Source: Chitinophaga skermanii (lineage in GTDB: Bacteria; Bacteroidota; Bacteroidia; Chitinophagales; Chitinophagaceae). Taken from it: 64,000 nt of DNA. A program made the position numbers and the translations under genes. Shown piece by piece: positions 9,041 to 19,248 of this stretch. The stretch covers positions 404,406-468,405 of the forward strand of contig NZ_QLLL01000001.1 of the NCBI RefSeq assembly GCF_003259335.1, written 5' to 3'. The notes below the pieces were generated by a model. It made no database searches. It saw only the letters and a list, made by a program, of their open reading frames with translations, and was not told where the DNA came from. Every line of letters starts with the position of its first letter. The first letter of the stretch is position 1.

Positions 9041-9781
9041 TTATTTCTTAGCAGGAAACTGTTTCCCCATGGCATATTGTAATCCACCGAGTACATGTTG
9101 CAAGAAATTTTCGTCGCTGTAAGACTCATCAGTATGGCCTAGCGCCGTGTAAAACATTCTACCACCTTCAAAATTTTGGTACCAAGCAATGGGATGTTGT
9201 TCACCGTTTTTGCCGCCGGTATAAGTTCTTTCATCGAGGGTCATCAATACTTGCATATTAGGATTGATGTCTTTGAAATTATACCATTCGTCTTTTCGTT
9301 GCCATTCGCTTGGGAGATGAGCTGTTGCGAGGTGATGTTTGTCGATCACGCGTGAAATAGCAACTTGTTGCTTTGGGTGATCGAGGAAATATGCACCTAC
9401 AAACTTGCCGTACCAGGGCCAGGTAAATTCTGTATCTGATGCAGCATGAATGCCTACATAGCCTCCGCCTTTATGAATATACTCAATAAACGCGGATTTT
9501 TGTTGCTCATTGAAATTTTCGCCGGTAGGACTTAAGAAAACAATCGTGGCATATTGTTGTAAGTTTCCGGGCGTGAAGGCTTGAACGTCTTCTGTTGTGT
9601 CTACATCGAATCCATGCTTTTTACCCAGGTCGATAAGGGCAATTTTGCCCACACCGATGCTGCCGTGTCTAAATCCCGTGGTTTTGCTATACACGAGGAT
9701 TTTTGGTTTGGCTTTCGCCATCAAATTCACCGATCCAACCAGCAGCATTGCCCAGCAGAATAGGGCGAATTTTTGTAGCAT
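9041..9781 (-). CDS. ThuA-like domain protein, secreted
   Basis: Single-domain relative of ThuA (trehalose utilisation, glutamine-amidotransferase-like fold). I take the start at the ATG at 9781, which gives a hydrophobic signal peptide (MLQKFALFCWAMLLVG...); an in-frame start at 9865 would add 28 residues of poor quality. The product is then 246 aa. It shares long blocks with the N-terminal module of the next gene, such as GFRHGSIG, GGGYVGIHAA, DEWYNF and HVLGGLQYA. It lies 70 bp upstream of that gene. ThuA is linked to 3-keto-trehalose metabolism in rhizobia; its precise reaction here is unknown. Confidence 0.85.
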   Translation of the reverse strand: MLQKFALFCWAMLLVGSVNLMAKAKPKILVYSKTTGFRHGSIGVGKIALIDLGKKHGFDVDTTEDVQAFTPGNLQQYATIVFLSPTGENFNEQQKSAFIEYIHKGGGYVGIHAASDTEFTWPWYGKFVGAYFLDHPKQQVAISRVIDKHHLATAHLPSEWQRKDEWYNFKDINPNMQVLMTLDERTYTGGKNGEQHPIAWYQNFEGGRMFYTALGHTDESYSDENFLQHVLGGLQYAMGKQFPAKK

Positions 9782-9851
9782 AGCTATAATTTGGATGATA
9801 TAAAATGGAATGTAATACTGGATAGCTATTACATAACGTGGACGAGTACAA

Positions 9852-9885
9852 TACAAGCGCTGCAAGGTTATTTACAGCGCTTGTA
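9852..9885 (-). terminator. Hairpin between the DUF1080 and ThuA genes
   Basis: Perfect 11-bp inverted repeat TACAAGCGCTG / CAGCGCTTGTA with a 12-nt loop, 6 bp past the DUF1080 stop. It lacks a T tract on the minus strand, so it may be an attenuator or mRNA 3' stabiliser rather than a full terminator. Confidence 0.5.
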
Positions 9886-9891
9886 AGGGAA

Positions 9892-10605
9892 TTATTTTAA
9901 TACTTTAATCTTGATATTGCGGTACCACACTTTATCGCCGTGATCTTGCAAAGCAATTTTACCGGTTTCGAATGCACCGAAGCCTTCCCATTTTTTGAAT
10001 TTAGAGCCGGCTACGAGTTCTTTCCATTCATTGCTGCCGATTACTGTTTCAACGGTTTTAACGCCGTTTAAATAGAGGCTGAGCTTGTTGTGGTCTTTTA
10101 CGATTTTCGCTGTGTTCCACTCGCCAACAGGTTTAGCTGCTTTTTGAGCAGAAGCGATCATATCGTACAAGTCACCAGAATTGTGTTTATAGATTTTACC
10201 ATCCGCATGTTTAGCATCATCCAACACTTGCATTTCAGGGCCTGTTAAGTATGGAGCGCCGTATTTAGCGTCTTCTTTCACGCCGAAGATAATACCACTG
10301 TTACCGCCTTCCGAGATTTTCCAATCTACTTGGAATTCGTAATTCGTGTATTCTGCATCTGTTGTTAAATCACCACCTTTCTCGCCTTCCTTTTTATCGA
10401 GTACAAGGGCGCCATCTTCAATTTTCCAACCTTCACCTACAGTTGTTTTATTGTAACTGTGCCAACCTTTCGTGCTGGTACCGTCGAACAATAATTGCCA
10501 ACCTGCTTTTTTCTCTTTCTTCGTAAGTTGATTGTTTTGCGCGAACGCGGTAGATCCATAAAGAATCGCACCTACAACGAGCGCTGTTGAAAAGAATCTT
10601 TTCAT
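9892..10605 (-). CDS. DUF1080 (3-keto-disaccharide hydrolase-like) secreted protein
   Basis: 237 aa with a clear signal peptide (MKRFFSTALVVGAILYGSTAFAQ) and one DUF1080 concanavalin-like domain over the rest. Typical blocks are [35 protein letters not shown] and the closing ALQDHGDKVWYRNIKIK. The family (PF06439) is annotated as 3-keto-disaccharide hydrolase. It is thought to cleave glycosides oxidised at C3, which fits the neighbouring ThuA, dehydrogenase and cytochrome genes. It is the first of three DUF1080 genes in the window. Confidence 0.9.
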   Translation of the reverse strand: MKRFFSTALVVGAILYGSTAFAQNNQLTKKEKKAGWQLLFDGTSTKGWHSYNKTTVGEGWKIEDGALVLDKKEGEKGGDLTTDAEYTNYEFQVDWKISEGGNSGIIFGVKEDAKYGAPYLTGPEMQVLDDAKHADGKIYKHNSGDLYDMIASAQKAAKPVGEWNTAKIVKDHNKLSLYLNGVKTVETVIGSNEWKELVAGSKFKKWEGFGAFETGKIALQDHGDKVWYRNIKIKVLK

Positions 10606-10775
10606 TGTGTGTGAATTTTTAAAATGCGGGTAACGTGGTGTGTGAAGTCCAGGTTTCCCCTGCTATGATTGAACAATAATTAGATGATGTGTTGTGGGAA
10701 AGTGATAGTCAAGTTATTCACCCGGCCTATCAACCGTTCATCACAAAGCTTTAACAGCGCTACTTAGAAACAGAA

Positions 10776-10818
10776 AATCTGAGTAATTCGCTACTGTAAA
10801 GTAGGAATTACCCAGATT
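10776..10818 (-). terminator. Long hairpin behind the cytochrome c gene
   Basis: AATCTGAGTAATTC pairs with GAATTACCCAGATT (one mismatch), continued by CTAC / GTAG. Minus-strand transcripts from the cytochrome gene meet it 24 bp after the stop, then a short T tract. It probably separates transcript levels within the cluster. Confidence 0.7.
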
Positions 10819-10842
10819 ATTTTTTAGCTAAATAATGTTAAA

Positions 10843-11238
10843 CTATTTAGCAGCGTAAGTTTCTAAGATGTGCTTAGCGATTTCTTTACCGTCGTTCTCA
10901 GTGAAGTTAGAGTGTGGCGCCATCGGCGTTTCACCCCAGTTACCGCTACCACCATTGATAATCTTGTCGGCCAACATTTTCACGTTCTCGTCGTTCAATG
11001 GGTATTTAGCCGCGATATCTTTGAAAGAAGGGCCCACCAGTTTTGTATCTGGTTTGTGGCACGTTTTGCAATCCGATCCGTTCATCAACTCTTCACCACT
11101 TTCTTGTGGCTTTACCATAGAGTTGTCAGCCGCTGCATGATCTTCGCTTTTAGTTTCTTCGGCTTTTTTATCACCACCACCGCAAGCAGCCAAAAACGCA
11201 GCACTTAAAAATAACGGCGCCAATAATCTTTTTCTCAT
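10843..11238 (-). CDS. Small lipoprotein cytochrome c
   Basis: 131-aa electron carrier. Signal peptide with lipobox LAAC (Cys19), a charged linker, then a class-I cytochrome c domain with haem site CKTCH at 57-61 and the conserved segment GGSGNWGETPMAPH, whose Met is the likely sixth haem ligand. It closely resembles the cytochrome module inside the 1132-aa dehydrogenase of the same cluster, so both probably feed electrons from periplasmic sugar oxidation into the respiratory chain. The 237-bp gap downstream contains the long hairpin. Confidence 0.9.
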   Translation of the reverse strand: MRKRLLAPLFLSAAFLAACGGGDKKAEETKSEDHAAADNSMVKPQESGEELMNGSDCKTCHKPDTKLVGPSFKDIAAKYPLNDENVKMLADKIINGGSGNWGETPMAPHSNFTENDGKEIAKHILETYAAK

Positions 11239-11322
11239 TTTGCTTTGATTGTTTATTGCTGTTATAGTTTGATTCCATAGAGCAACAACACGTTGCCCCC
11301 TTATCTAAATTTGAATATTAAA

Positions 11323-12381
11323 TTATAATCCTAAAATACGGCGGTTGAAGTTTTCGTCGGCACCAGTGCCCGCGAAATCATCAAATGCTTTCTCCGTTAC
11401 ACGGATAATGTTGCTAGCAATAAACGGCGCACCTTCTTTCGCTCCATCTTCCGGATGCTTTAAGGCACATTCCCATTCCATTACCGCCCATCCACTGAAA
11501 TTGTACTGTGTTAATTTGCTGAATACACTTTTGAAATCCACTTGGCCATCACCTAATGAACGGAAGCGTCCAGGACGTTCCACCCAACCTTGGTAACCAC
11601 CATATACACCACTACGACCGGTAGGATTGAATTCCGCGTCTTTTACGTGGAATGCTTTAATACGCTCGTGGTAAATGTCGATGTATGCTAAGTAATCTAA
11701 GCATTGCAATACTAAGTGACTTGGATCGTACAACAAGCAAGCACGTGCGTGGTTACCTGTAGCTTCCAAGAAACGCTCGTAAGAAATACCATCGTGTAAA
11801 TCTTCGCCCGGGTGTACTTCATAACAAACGTCTACACCATGTGTATCAAACTCGTTCAAGATCGGTAACCAACGGTTCGCCAATTCCTTGAAACCTGTTT
11901 CTACTAAACCGGCAGGGCGTTGTGGCCAAGGATACACCGTAGGCCATAATAAAGCACCACTGAAAGTAGCGTGGGCATTTAAACCCAAGTTAGCACTGGC
12001 TTTCGCCGCGTATTTCAACTGTTGTACAGCCCATTCGGTACGTGCTTTCACGTTGTTGGCGCCACGTAAGTTTTCCGGTGCAAAACCATCAAACAATTCG
12101 TTGAACGCCGGGTGAACTGCTACAAGTTGGCCTTGTAAGTGGGTGCTGAGTTCGGTAATTTCCAAACCGGCATCATTTACAATCCCTTTTATTTCATCGG
12201 CGTAAGTTTTAGACTCCGCCGCTTTTTGTAAGTCGATGAGGCGCGTTTCCCAAGTAGGAATTTGCACACCTTTATAACCTAAGCCTGCCGCCCATTTACA
12301 AATGTCGGGCAAGTTGTTAAAAGGAGCTGCATCGCCCATGAATTGCGCTAAGAAAATACCGGGACCTTTAATCGTTTTCAT
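11323..12381 (-). CDS. Sugar phosphate isomerase/epimerase (TIM barrel)
   Basis: Xylose-isomerase-like TIM-barrel protein (AP endonuclease 2 family). The start is set at the ATG at 12381 (MKTIKGPGIFLAQFMGD); the longer reading from 12411 adds ten unlikely residues and abuts the previous gene. Length is 352 aa. Metal-site candidates include the Glu in YEVHPGED, the Asp/His in LLYDPSHL and the HVKDAEF motif. The family interconverts keto-sugars. Beside a Gfo/Idh/MocA gene (30 bp away), it probably processes the 3-keto sugar or its product. Cytoplasmic; no signal peptide. Confidence 0.88.
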   Translation of the reverse strand: MKTIKGPGIFLAQFMGDAAPFNNLPDICKWAAGLGYKGVQIPTWETRLIDLQKAAESKTYADEIKGIVNDAGLEITELSTHLQGQLVAVHPAFNELFDGFAPENLRGANNVKARTEWAVQQLKYAAKASANLGLNAHATFSGALLWPTVYPWPQRPAGLVETGFKELANRWLPILNEFDTHGVDVCYEVHPGEDLHDGISYERFLEATGNHARACLLYDPSHLVLQCLDYLAYIDIYHERIKAFHVKDAEFNPTGRSGVYGGYQGWVERPGRFRSLGDGQVDFKSVFSKLTQYNFSGWAVMEWECALKHPEDGAKEGAPFIASNIIRVTEKAFDDFAGTGADENFNRRILGL

Positions 12382-12411
12382 GTTCTTCGCTTTAAAAACT
12401 CTACAATACAA

Positions 12412-13575
12412 TTACACTTCGAACGGCGTCCATTTCACATCTGATTGTGAAGAACGTACCACGTTATCGATAAACGCCATACCACGGATACCTTCGGTAG
12501 TGGTTGGGAAATCGGCCGCTTCTTTCGGCGCTTGGGTATTGCTGATTTTAGCACCCAAAGTAAGCGCAAAGTTACGGTACAAGTTACCGAATGCCTCGAG
12601 GTAACCTTCTGGGTGACCGCCTGGCGTGCGTGCATTGTGGGTTTCGTAGCTAGAAAGATGTGCACCACCATTACCTGCACGGTAAATTTCGGTTGGCTTA
12701 TCTAACCATTTCACGAGTAAAGTATTCGGCTCTTGTTGTGCCCATTCCAGGCCACCCAATTCACCGTAAATACGAATTTTAAGCGCGTTTTCTTCACCGG
12801 CAGCAACTTGCGATGCTTGGAGAACACCGGCAGCGCCGTTGTTGAACTTCAATAGAACAGCACCATCATCGTCGAGCATACGACCTTCAACAAGGATGTT
12901 AAGGTCGGCACATAATTTCTCTACTTGTAAGCCAGAGATGTATTCTGCGAGGTTGAAAGCATGAGTACCGATATCGCCCATACAACCTGATTTACCAGAT
13001 TTTTTAGGATCGGTACGCCAAGCAGCACCGGCATTACCTTCACGCTCGCTCAATTTGCTGAGCCAGCCTTGTGGATATTCTACCCATACTTTACGGATTT
13101 TACCGAAAGTACCGGCAGCTACCATTTGGCGGGCTTGTTTCACCATTGGGTAGCCGGTATATGTATGTGTTAATAACAGGGTTAAACCTGTTTCTTTCAC
13201 TTTAGCATCGAGTAATTTAGCTTCTTCTAAGCTGAAGGTGATAGGCTTTTCGATGACTACATTGAAGCCGTTATCGAGGGCCATCATGGCAGGTTCGAAG
13301 TGTGCGAAGTTAGGCGTAACGATCGTGATAAAATCCAAACGTTCTTCCGCTGGTCGAGCAGCTTCAGCCGTGATCATGGTTTTGAAATCGAGGTAGATCC
13401 TGCTTGGATCGAGGAACAACATGTCGCCGGACGCTTTCGCGATGTCGGGATTGATGCTCAATGCACCCGCTTTCAATTCGATAAGACCGTCCATATTGGC
13501 TGCAATACGGTGGATGGCGCCGATGAAGGCATCTTTACCACCGCCGATCATACCCATTCTTAATTTCCTATTCAT
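12412..13575 (-). CDS. Gfo/Idh/MocA family oxidoreductase, cytoplasmic
   Basis: 387-aa NAD(P)-dependent sugar dehydrogenase. The N-terminal Rossmann fold begins LRMGMIGGGKDAFIGAIHR (a GxGG-type dinucleotide loop). The catalytic EKP motif is in NVVIEKPITFS, and the following C-terminal domain contains GDIGTHAFNLAEYI, with the usual Asp/His pair. No signal peptide. It sits 21 bp after the MFS importer gene and 30 bp before the isomerase, so all three are one transcription unit. It likely oxidises or reduces the imported sugar at one ring carbon; the sugar is not identifiable. Confidence 0.92.
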   Translation of the reverse strand: MNRKLRMGMIGGGKDAFIGAIHRIAANMDGLIELKAGALSINPDIAKASGDMLFLDPSRIYLDFKTMITAEAARPAEERLDFITIVTPNFAHFEPAMMALDNGFNVVIEKPITFSLEEAKLLDAKVKETGLTLLLTHTYTGYPMVKQARQMVAAGTFGKIRKVWVEYPQGWLSKLSEREGNAGAAWRTDPKKSGKSGCMGDIGTHAFNLAEYISGLQVEKLCADLNILVEGRMLDDDGAVLLKFNNGAAGVLQASQVAAGEENALKIRIYGELGGLEWAQQEPNTLLVKWLDKPTEIYRAGNGGAHLSSYETHNARTPGGHPEGYLEAFGNLYRNFALTLGAKISNTQAPKEAADFPTTTEGIRGMAFIDNVVRSSQSDVKWTPFEV

Positions 13576-13596
13576 ATCTTGATACGCTTTAAAAGA

Positions 13597-14892
13597 TTAT
13601 GCAGTTTGAGTTTGTAAGTGATTGTGAGGTTGGTTCTTTCTTTTTCTCATATAAATAACCAAGCAAGTGAACGCAACGATCAATACAAGAGGGATGTATA
13701 AAATGATCTGCAAGATTTCTGGGCCAGAAGCCGATTGTGCCGCTGCATAAGCCGCTGCTTCAGTAGAACCCGGTGCTGCACCAACATATGCATGGTAATC
13801 TGCACCTGCAGGAAGTTTAGCCGCAATAATAGTGTCGAAGTGACCACCAATAATAGAAGTGAAGATCGATACAGCGAACATACCCATACCGCCTACTAGG
13901 TTCATACCCAAAGCACCCGATTCAGGAATGTTTTCAGATACGAAACCTAACATACATGGCCAGAAATAAGTAACACCTAAACCAAAGATAACAGCCGCTA
14001 CGAATACCATGTTACCAGAAACGGTGCTCATCATATATAAACCAAGTGCCGCTAAAATCGAAGAAATTAACAATACACCGGCAGGCGACATTTTATGTAC
14101 TATAGGGCCGGCAAAAGCTCTACCCAAAGTTTGTACACCCGTTGTAATCGCCAAGATCAGGATACTGTTTTCTACTACATTCTTCATCAAAATCTCGATC
14201 CACTGACCCGTGTAAAGCTCTGTTACAGCAGTACCGGCCATTAAAATGAAGATCACAATGAATAAAGGATTACCTAATGCACGGTACATTTGGCTGGTGG
14301 AGATACCACTAGCAACACGCTCTGTTACAGGGAATTTCAAGCGCAAGAAAAGGTAACCGTAAATGAAAGTAGGGATCAACATAATCGCCATCAACCATTT
14401 GTAGTTTACACCGCCTACTGTACCTAAGTAGTAAGAAATGAGTGTACCAATTACGATACCACCCGGGAACCATAAGTGGAAATAGTTGAGTTTAGTAGTT
14501 TTATTATTAGGGAAAATAGATACTACAAGCGGGTTACAAGCCGCTTCAACAGTACCATTTGCCATACCGATAAATAAAGTAGAAATAAATAACTCCCAGA
14601 AGCCGGTAGCGAAAATAGTTAAGAGAATACCTGCTAAGTGAAGCACAAAAGCCGCCACTAATAAGTTTTTCATACCAATTTTATCTACGATAAAACCACC
14701 GATTACCACCGCTAATGGGAAACCCCAGAAAGCTGTACCGGCAATAATACCGAGCTCCTTCATGTCGAGCTGGAAAGTTTGGCCTAGTGTATTTAAAATA
14801 CCGGCGCGGATACCAAATGATAAAGAAGTCACCAACAAGGCTAAGCAGCTAGCCACGAAAAGTTTTTGTGGTTGAATAGACGACTGATTCAT
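13597..14892 (-). CDS. MFS sugar transporter (FucP/NHS-like)
   Basis: 431-aa inner-membrane permease with about twelve hydrophobic segments. The MFS loop motif GGFIVDKIGMKNLL follows the second helix. It is the first gene of the minus-strand cluster, so its job is presumably to import the sugar that the downstream isomerase and dehydrogenase process. Between helices 10 and 11 there is an Ala/Gly-rich loop of ~40 residues. Membership of the major facilitator superfamily is clear; the substrate is inferred from context only. Confidence 0.9.
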   Translation of the reverse strand: MNQSSIQPQKLFVASCLALLVTSLSFGIRAGILNTLGQTFQLDMKELGIIAGTAFWGFPLAVVIGGFIVDKIGMKNLLVAAFVLHLAGILLTIFATGFWELFISTLFIGMANGTVEAACNPLVVSIFPNNKTTKLNYFHLWFPGGIVIGTLISYYLGTVGGVNYKWLMAIMLIPTFIYGYLFLRLKFPVTERVASGISTSQMYRALGNPLFIVIFILMAGTAVTELYTGQWIEILMKNVVENSILILAITTGVQTLGRAFAGPIVHKMSPAGVLLISSILAALGLYMMSTVSGNMVFVAAVIFGLGVTYFWPCMLGFVSENIPESGALGMNLVGGMGMFAVSIFTSIIGGHFDTIIAAKLPAGADYHAYVGAAPGSTEAAAYAAAQSASGPEILQIILYIPLVLIVAFTCLVIYMRKRKNQPHNHLQTQTA

Positions 14893-15820
14893 GAACGTGT
14901 GAATTTTAGTTAATAGTTTAAAGGGTGTAATGAACCTTTAAATTTATAAAAAGTAATTACATATTTCCATCTTTTTCTGGCATGAAAAAGCGTTGGCATC
15001 GAAGATGTATATAAAGTTTGGCTAGTATGAAATGTATTTTTAATCTCTGCAATTCACCACCTTAAATTCCCGAAGCAGCAGCAATTTAATTATAATGTGT
15101 TTGAAATACACATTGTAGGCTATTTTAATTTTTTTTAGAAAGTTGCCGCCCAGCCGAAGTAAATCTTCGTAAACCCTTACTGGTATTACGCATGACATGA
15201 ATCCATCACAAAAAATAATTTACATGAGCGGCCTGGCCTTTCTGCCGCCATATATGCCTTTTTAGCAGCACCACTGCTATTTGCCTGTAATTCTGCCGTA
15301 TTGGAGGGGTTGACAGGTGGATATGAAAAAAAATTAACCGTTTTAATGAAAATTGACGTAAATAGCGTGCGAATGCTTGCTGTGGCAGGGTTCTGTAATA
15401 GGCTACGGGTAGGCCGTTTACCTGTTTAAAGCAGGCTATTACGGTTGTTTAGCCAACACCCGGCTTGTAATTAACTAGGAGAAGAACAACAAAACATCGA
15501 TTCAACGTCGCAAATGGGCTATCAGCAGTAGAATAATGACGGGAAAGACGGGGCTGAAGCAGAAAATGCTTGTTATTAAAATTTAAATAGCATCCTTTTT
15601 TAACGTAATCTTTCTATATTTCGCAGGCATACTTGTTATCTTTTAGCTTAATTTTACAACCCTTGTTGGAAATTAAACGCCAACTGTCAGCTTGGCACAT
15701 TTATGCAGCTAAGCACAATATTTGAAAGGTTTATAGCTTTCGGCCTAATTTTTCAGCCAACTATCCGTAAGCCGGTATTTCAAATATTGGAAAATTTATC
15801 ATCGTAATTCGTATTTAAAC
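14893..15820. other. 928-bp divergent intergenic region between the sugar cluster and secA
   Basis: It should hold the promoters of both flanking units, but no convincing -33/-7 pair stands out. A foldable stretch lies at 15395-15442: GTAATAG / CTATTAC outside, CCTG / CAGG inside. The remainder is AT-rich with poly-T tracts. A stop-to-stop reading frame at 15196-15429 has a lipoprotein-like segment but no usable start and is not called. Confidence 0.5.
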
Positions 15821-18800
15821 ATGTTAGGTTTCTTAACAAAACTTTTTGGAGGTAACAAATCGGACAGAGATATCAAGCTCGTGACGCCGATTGTGAAGCA
15901 GATAAACGAGGAATACGCGAAACTGCAAAACCTCTCTATAGACGACCTGCGTAATCAAACGCAAGTTTTTAGAGCGCGTATTAAAGCCCACCTCGCCGAA
16001 ATTGACGAAGAGATTGCCAGCTTGAAAAGCCGCGCGGATGAAGCCGAAGATGTACACGTTAAGGATACTACCTACCAAGAAATCGATAAATTAAAGAAAG
16101 ACCGCGATAAGAAGATTGAAGAAATCCTCGAAATTCTTCTTCCTGAAGCATTCGCTACAGTGAAAGAAGCTGCGCGCCGCTTTAAAGAAAATGAAACCAT
16201 CGTTTCCAAAGCAACTCCTCTTGACCGTCAATTGGCCGTTACGAAAGATTACGTAACGATCGACGCTGAAGGCAATGCTACATGGAAAAACAACTGGGTA
16301 GCTGCCGGCAACCGCGTTACCTGGAACATGGTGCACTACGATGTACAATTAATTGGTGGTACCGTACTCCACCAAGGTAAAATCGCTGAAATGGCTACGG
16401 GTGAAGGTAAAACGCTTGTTTCTACCTTACCGGCTTACCTCAACGCGTTAGCGGGTGAAGGTGTGCACGTAGTTACAGTGAACGATTACTTGGCGCGTCG
16501 TGACTCTGAATGGAACGGCCCATTATTCGAATTCCTCGGTATTACGGTAGATTGTATTGATAAACACCAACCACATTCTGCAGAGCGCCGCAACGCGTAC
16601 CTCGCAGATATCACTTACGGTACAAATAACGAATTTGGTTTCGACTATCTCCGTGATAACATGGTGCATAGCCCGGAAGAAATGGTACAACGTAAACACC
16701 ACTTCGCAATGGTCGATGAGGTGGATAGCGTATTAGTCGATGATGCTCGTACGCCGTTGATTATCTCTGGTCCGATCCCTCGTGGTGAAGAACAAGAGTT
16801 CCATGCTTTGAAACCACGTATTAAATACTTGGTGGATGAACAAAGAAAGAAGATCAACCAATATTTACTGGAAGCGAAGAAATTAATCGCGGAAGGTAAA
16901 GATGATCCGAAAACCGGTGGTTTAGCTTTGATGCGCGCTTGGCGTGGTTTGCCGAAAAACACGGCATTAATCAAGTACCTCAGCGAACCAGGTGTGAAAG
17001 TAATCCTCCAAAAAGCTGAAAACTATTACTTAGCAGATCAAAAACGCGAAATGCCGAAAGTGGATGAAGAATTATTCTTCCACATCGACGAGAAAAACAA
17101 TAGCGTAGATCTTACAGATAAAGGTGTTAACCTCATTACCGGTGCAGGCGAAGACCAAAACTTCTTCGTAATGCCGGATGTAGGTGGCGAAATCGCGGAA
17201 ATCGAAAAAATGAATGTTAGCGCGGATGAAAAATTACACCGCAAAGACGCTCTTTTGGCCGAATTCGCCGCTAAGTCAGAACGTATCCACTCTGTTCAAC
17301 AATTGTTGAAAGCGTACACCCTCTTCGAAAAAGATGTTGAGTACGTAGTAATGGATGGTAAAGTGAAAATCGTTGATGAACAAACTGGTCGTATCTTAGA
17401 AGGTCGCCGTTATTCCGATGGTTTGCACCAAGCTATCGAAGCAAAAGAAGATGTGAAAGTAGAAGCTGCTACACAAACTTTTGCAACCATTACTTTACAG
17501 AACTTCTTCCGTATGTACCACAAATTAGCTGGTATGACGGGTACAGCTTCTACTGAAGCCGGTGAGTTCTGGACTATATACAAATTGGATGTAGTGTCGA
17601 TCCCAACTAACATTCCAATTTCCCGCGACGATCAACAAGATTTAGTATATAAAACGAAACGTGATAAATACCGTGCAGTTATCGATGAAATCAAAAAACT
17701 TACACAAGCTGGTCGCCCAGTACTGGTAGGTACTACATCGGTGGAGGTATCTGAATTGTTGGGTAAAATGCTCACATTCGAAAAAATTCCTCACAACGTA
17801 TTGAACGCGAAACAACACGCCCGTGAAGCACAGATCGTTGCTGAAGCTGGTTTGGCCGGTAACGTTACGATCGCTACGAACATGGCTGGTCGTGGTACGG
17901 ATATCAAGCTCGGACCTGGCGTGAAAGAAGCGGGTGGTTTGGCCATCATCGGTACTGAACGTCACGATAGCCGCCGTGTAGACAGGCAGTTACGTGGTCG
18001 TGCCGGTCGTCAAGGTGACCCAGGTTCTTCTCAATTCTTTGTTTCCTTGGAAGATGACTTGATGCGTCGTTTCGGTTCTGAAAGAATCGCGTCGTTGATG
18101 GATAGAATGGGTTACAAAGAAGGTGAGGTGATCCAACACAGCATGATTACGAAATCGATCGAAAGAGCACAGAAGAAAGTAGAAGAAAACAGCTTCGGTG
18201 TGCGTAAGCGCTTGCTCGAGTTCGATGACGTAATGAACAAACAGCGTTCTGTGATCTATTCTAAACGTAACCACGCATTGTTCGGTGATCGTTTAGCGAT
18301 TGATATCGATAACTCGTTCTACGAAGTAGCACAAAATATCTTAGAAACGAACCGCGATACAAACGACTACGAAAACTTCAAGTTGGATGTTATCATGAGC
18401 TTCGGTTTAGATACACAAATCACGCAAGAAGAGTTTTCTAAAGGCGAATTGAACGCAACCGTAGATAAATTATATAACGAAGCGAAATCACACTACGAAC
18501 GCAAGTCGGAAGAGGTGGCGAAAGGTACTTTGCCGGTTATTAACCAAATCTATGAAGAACAAGGTCAACACATCCTCAACATCTCTATTCCATTTACCGA
18601 TGGTAAAAAAGGTGTAAATGTATTGGCAAACTTGAAGAAAGTAGTAGATAGCGAAGGTAAAGAAACCATTCACGCTTTAGAACGCAGCATTACCTTAGCG
18701 TTAATCGATGAAGCTTGGAAAGAACACTTACGCGAAATGGACGAATTGAAACAATCTGTTCAAGGCGCTGTGTACGAACAAAAAGATCCGTTGTTAATCT

Positions 18801-19156
18801 ACAAGTTGGAAGCATTCAAATTGTTCCAACAAATGAACAACGATACCAACCGCGACATCGTATCTTTCTTGTCTAAGTCTGGCATCCCTATGAACCAAGA
18901 TGATCAAGGGAATGGCCAAGCACCACAACAAGAATTCCGCGAAGGACGTGAAGAAAAAACCGACATGAGCCGCATGCGTGCGACACACCAAGATTTTGAT
19001 GAACAAGACGGTGGTGAAGAAGCAGCTTACGGTGCTCCGCAAGACACGGAAGTGAAACAAGAGCCAGTTCGTGTAGGTCCTAAAGTAGGTCGTAATGATC
19101 CTTGTCCTTGTGGCAGTGGCAAGAAATTCAAACAATGCCATGGTAAGGATCTCTAA
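15821..19156 (+). CDS. secA: Preprotein translocase ATPase SecA
   Basis: Motor ATPase that pushes unfolded preproteins through SecYEG. The long Bacteroidota form (1111 aa, versus ~900 in E. coli) has an inserted charged helical segment near residues 70-110. Visible: Walker A MATGEGKT (191-198), the [19 protein letters not shown]alker B region, the second-domain motifs [10 protein letters not shown] and [16 protein letters not shown], and the C-terminal zinc motif [13 protein letters not shown] (Cys1095, 1097, 1106, His1107), which binds SecB and phospholipid. A terminator follows, so it is probably monocistronic. Confidence 0.98.
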   Translation: MLGFLTKLFGGNKSDRDIKLVTPIVKQINEEYAKLQNLSIDDLRNQTQVFRARIKAHLAEIDEEIASLKSRADEAEDVHVKDTTYQEIDKLKKDRDKKIEEILEILLPEAFATVKEAARRFKENETIVSKATPLDRQLAVTKDYVTIDAEGNATWKNNWVAAGNRVTWNMVHYDVQLIGGTVLHQGKIAEMATGEGKTLVSTLPAYLNALAGEGVHVVTVNDYLARRDSEWNGPLFEFLGITVDCIDKHQPHSAERRNAYLADITYGTNNEFGFDYLRDNMVHSPEEMVQRKHHFAMVDEVDSVLVDDARTPLIISGPIPRGEEQEFHALKPRIKYLVDEQRKKINQYLLEAKKLIAEGKDDPKTGGLALMRAWRGLPKNTALIKYLSEPGVKVILQKAENYYLADQKREMPKVDEELFFHIDEKNNSVDLTDKGVNLITGAGEDQNFFVMPDVGGEIAEIEKMNVSADEKLHRKDALLAEFAAKSERIHSVQQLLKAYTLFEKDVEYVVMDGKVKIVDEQTGRILEGRRYSDGLHQAIEAKEDVKVEAATQTFATITLQNFFRMYHKLAGMTGTASTEAGEFWTIYKLDVVSIPTNIPISRDDQQDLVYKTKRDKYRAVIDEIKKLTQAGRPVLVGTTSVEVSELLGKMLTFEKIPHNVLNAKQHAREAQIVAEAGLAGNVTIATNMAGRGTDIKLGPGVKEAGGLAIIGTERHDSRRVDRQLRGRAGRQGDPGSSQFFVSLEDDLMRRFGSERIASLMDRMGYKEGEVIQHSMITKSIERAQKKVEENSFGVRKRLLEFDDVMNKQRSVIYSKRNHALFGDRLAIDIDNSFYEVAQNILETNRDTNDYENFKLDVIMSFGLDTQITQEEFSKGELNATVDKLYNEAKSHYERKSEEVAKGTLPVINQIYEEQGQHILNISIPFTDGKKGVNVLANLKKVVDSEGKETIHALERSITLALIDEAWKEHLREMDELKQSVQGAVYEQKDPLLIYKLEAFKLFQQMNNDTNRDIVSFLSKSGIPMNQDDQGNGQAPQQEFREGREEKTDMSRMRATHQDFDEQDGGEEAAYGAPQDTEVKQEPVRVGPKVGRNDPCPCGSGKKFKQCHGKDL

Positions 19157-19171
19157 AAAATAAAAAAAGAG

Positions 19172-19226
19172 TACAACAACAGCGTTGCAGGGCGTACATT
19201 TGCGCTATGCAACGCTTTGTTGTTTT
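19172..19226 (+). terminator. Terminator of secA
   Basis: AGCGTTGCA (19181-19189) pairs with TGCAACGCT (19208-19216); ACAAC / GTTGT arms extend the stem imperfectly, then TTTT. Confidence 0.8.
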
Positions 19227-19248
19227 AACAACGTTCAAATAAACTCAT

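Noticed and set aside
15196-15429. Open frame with a lipoprotein-like segment (FLAAPLLFACNS)
   Set aside because: The only ATG is internal and far downstream of the lipoprotein-like part; the frame is bounded by stops with no start, so it is at best a gene remnant.
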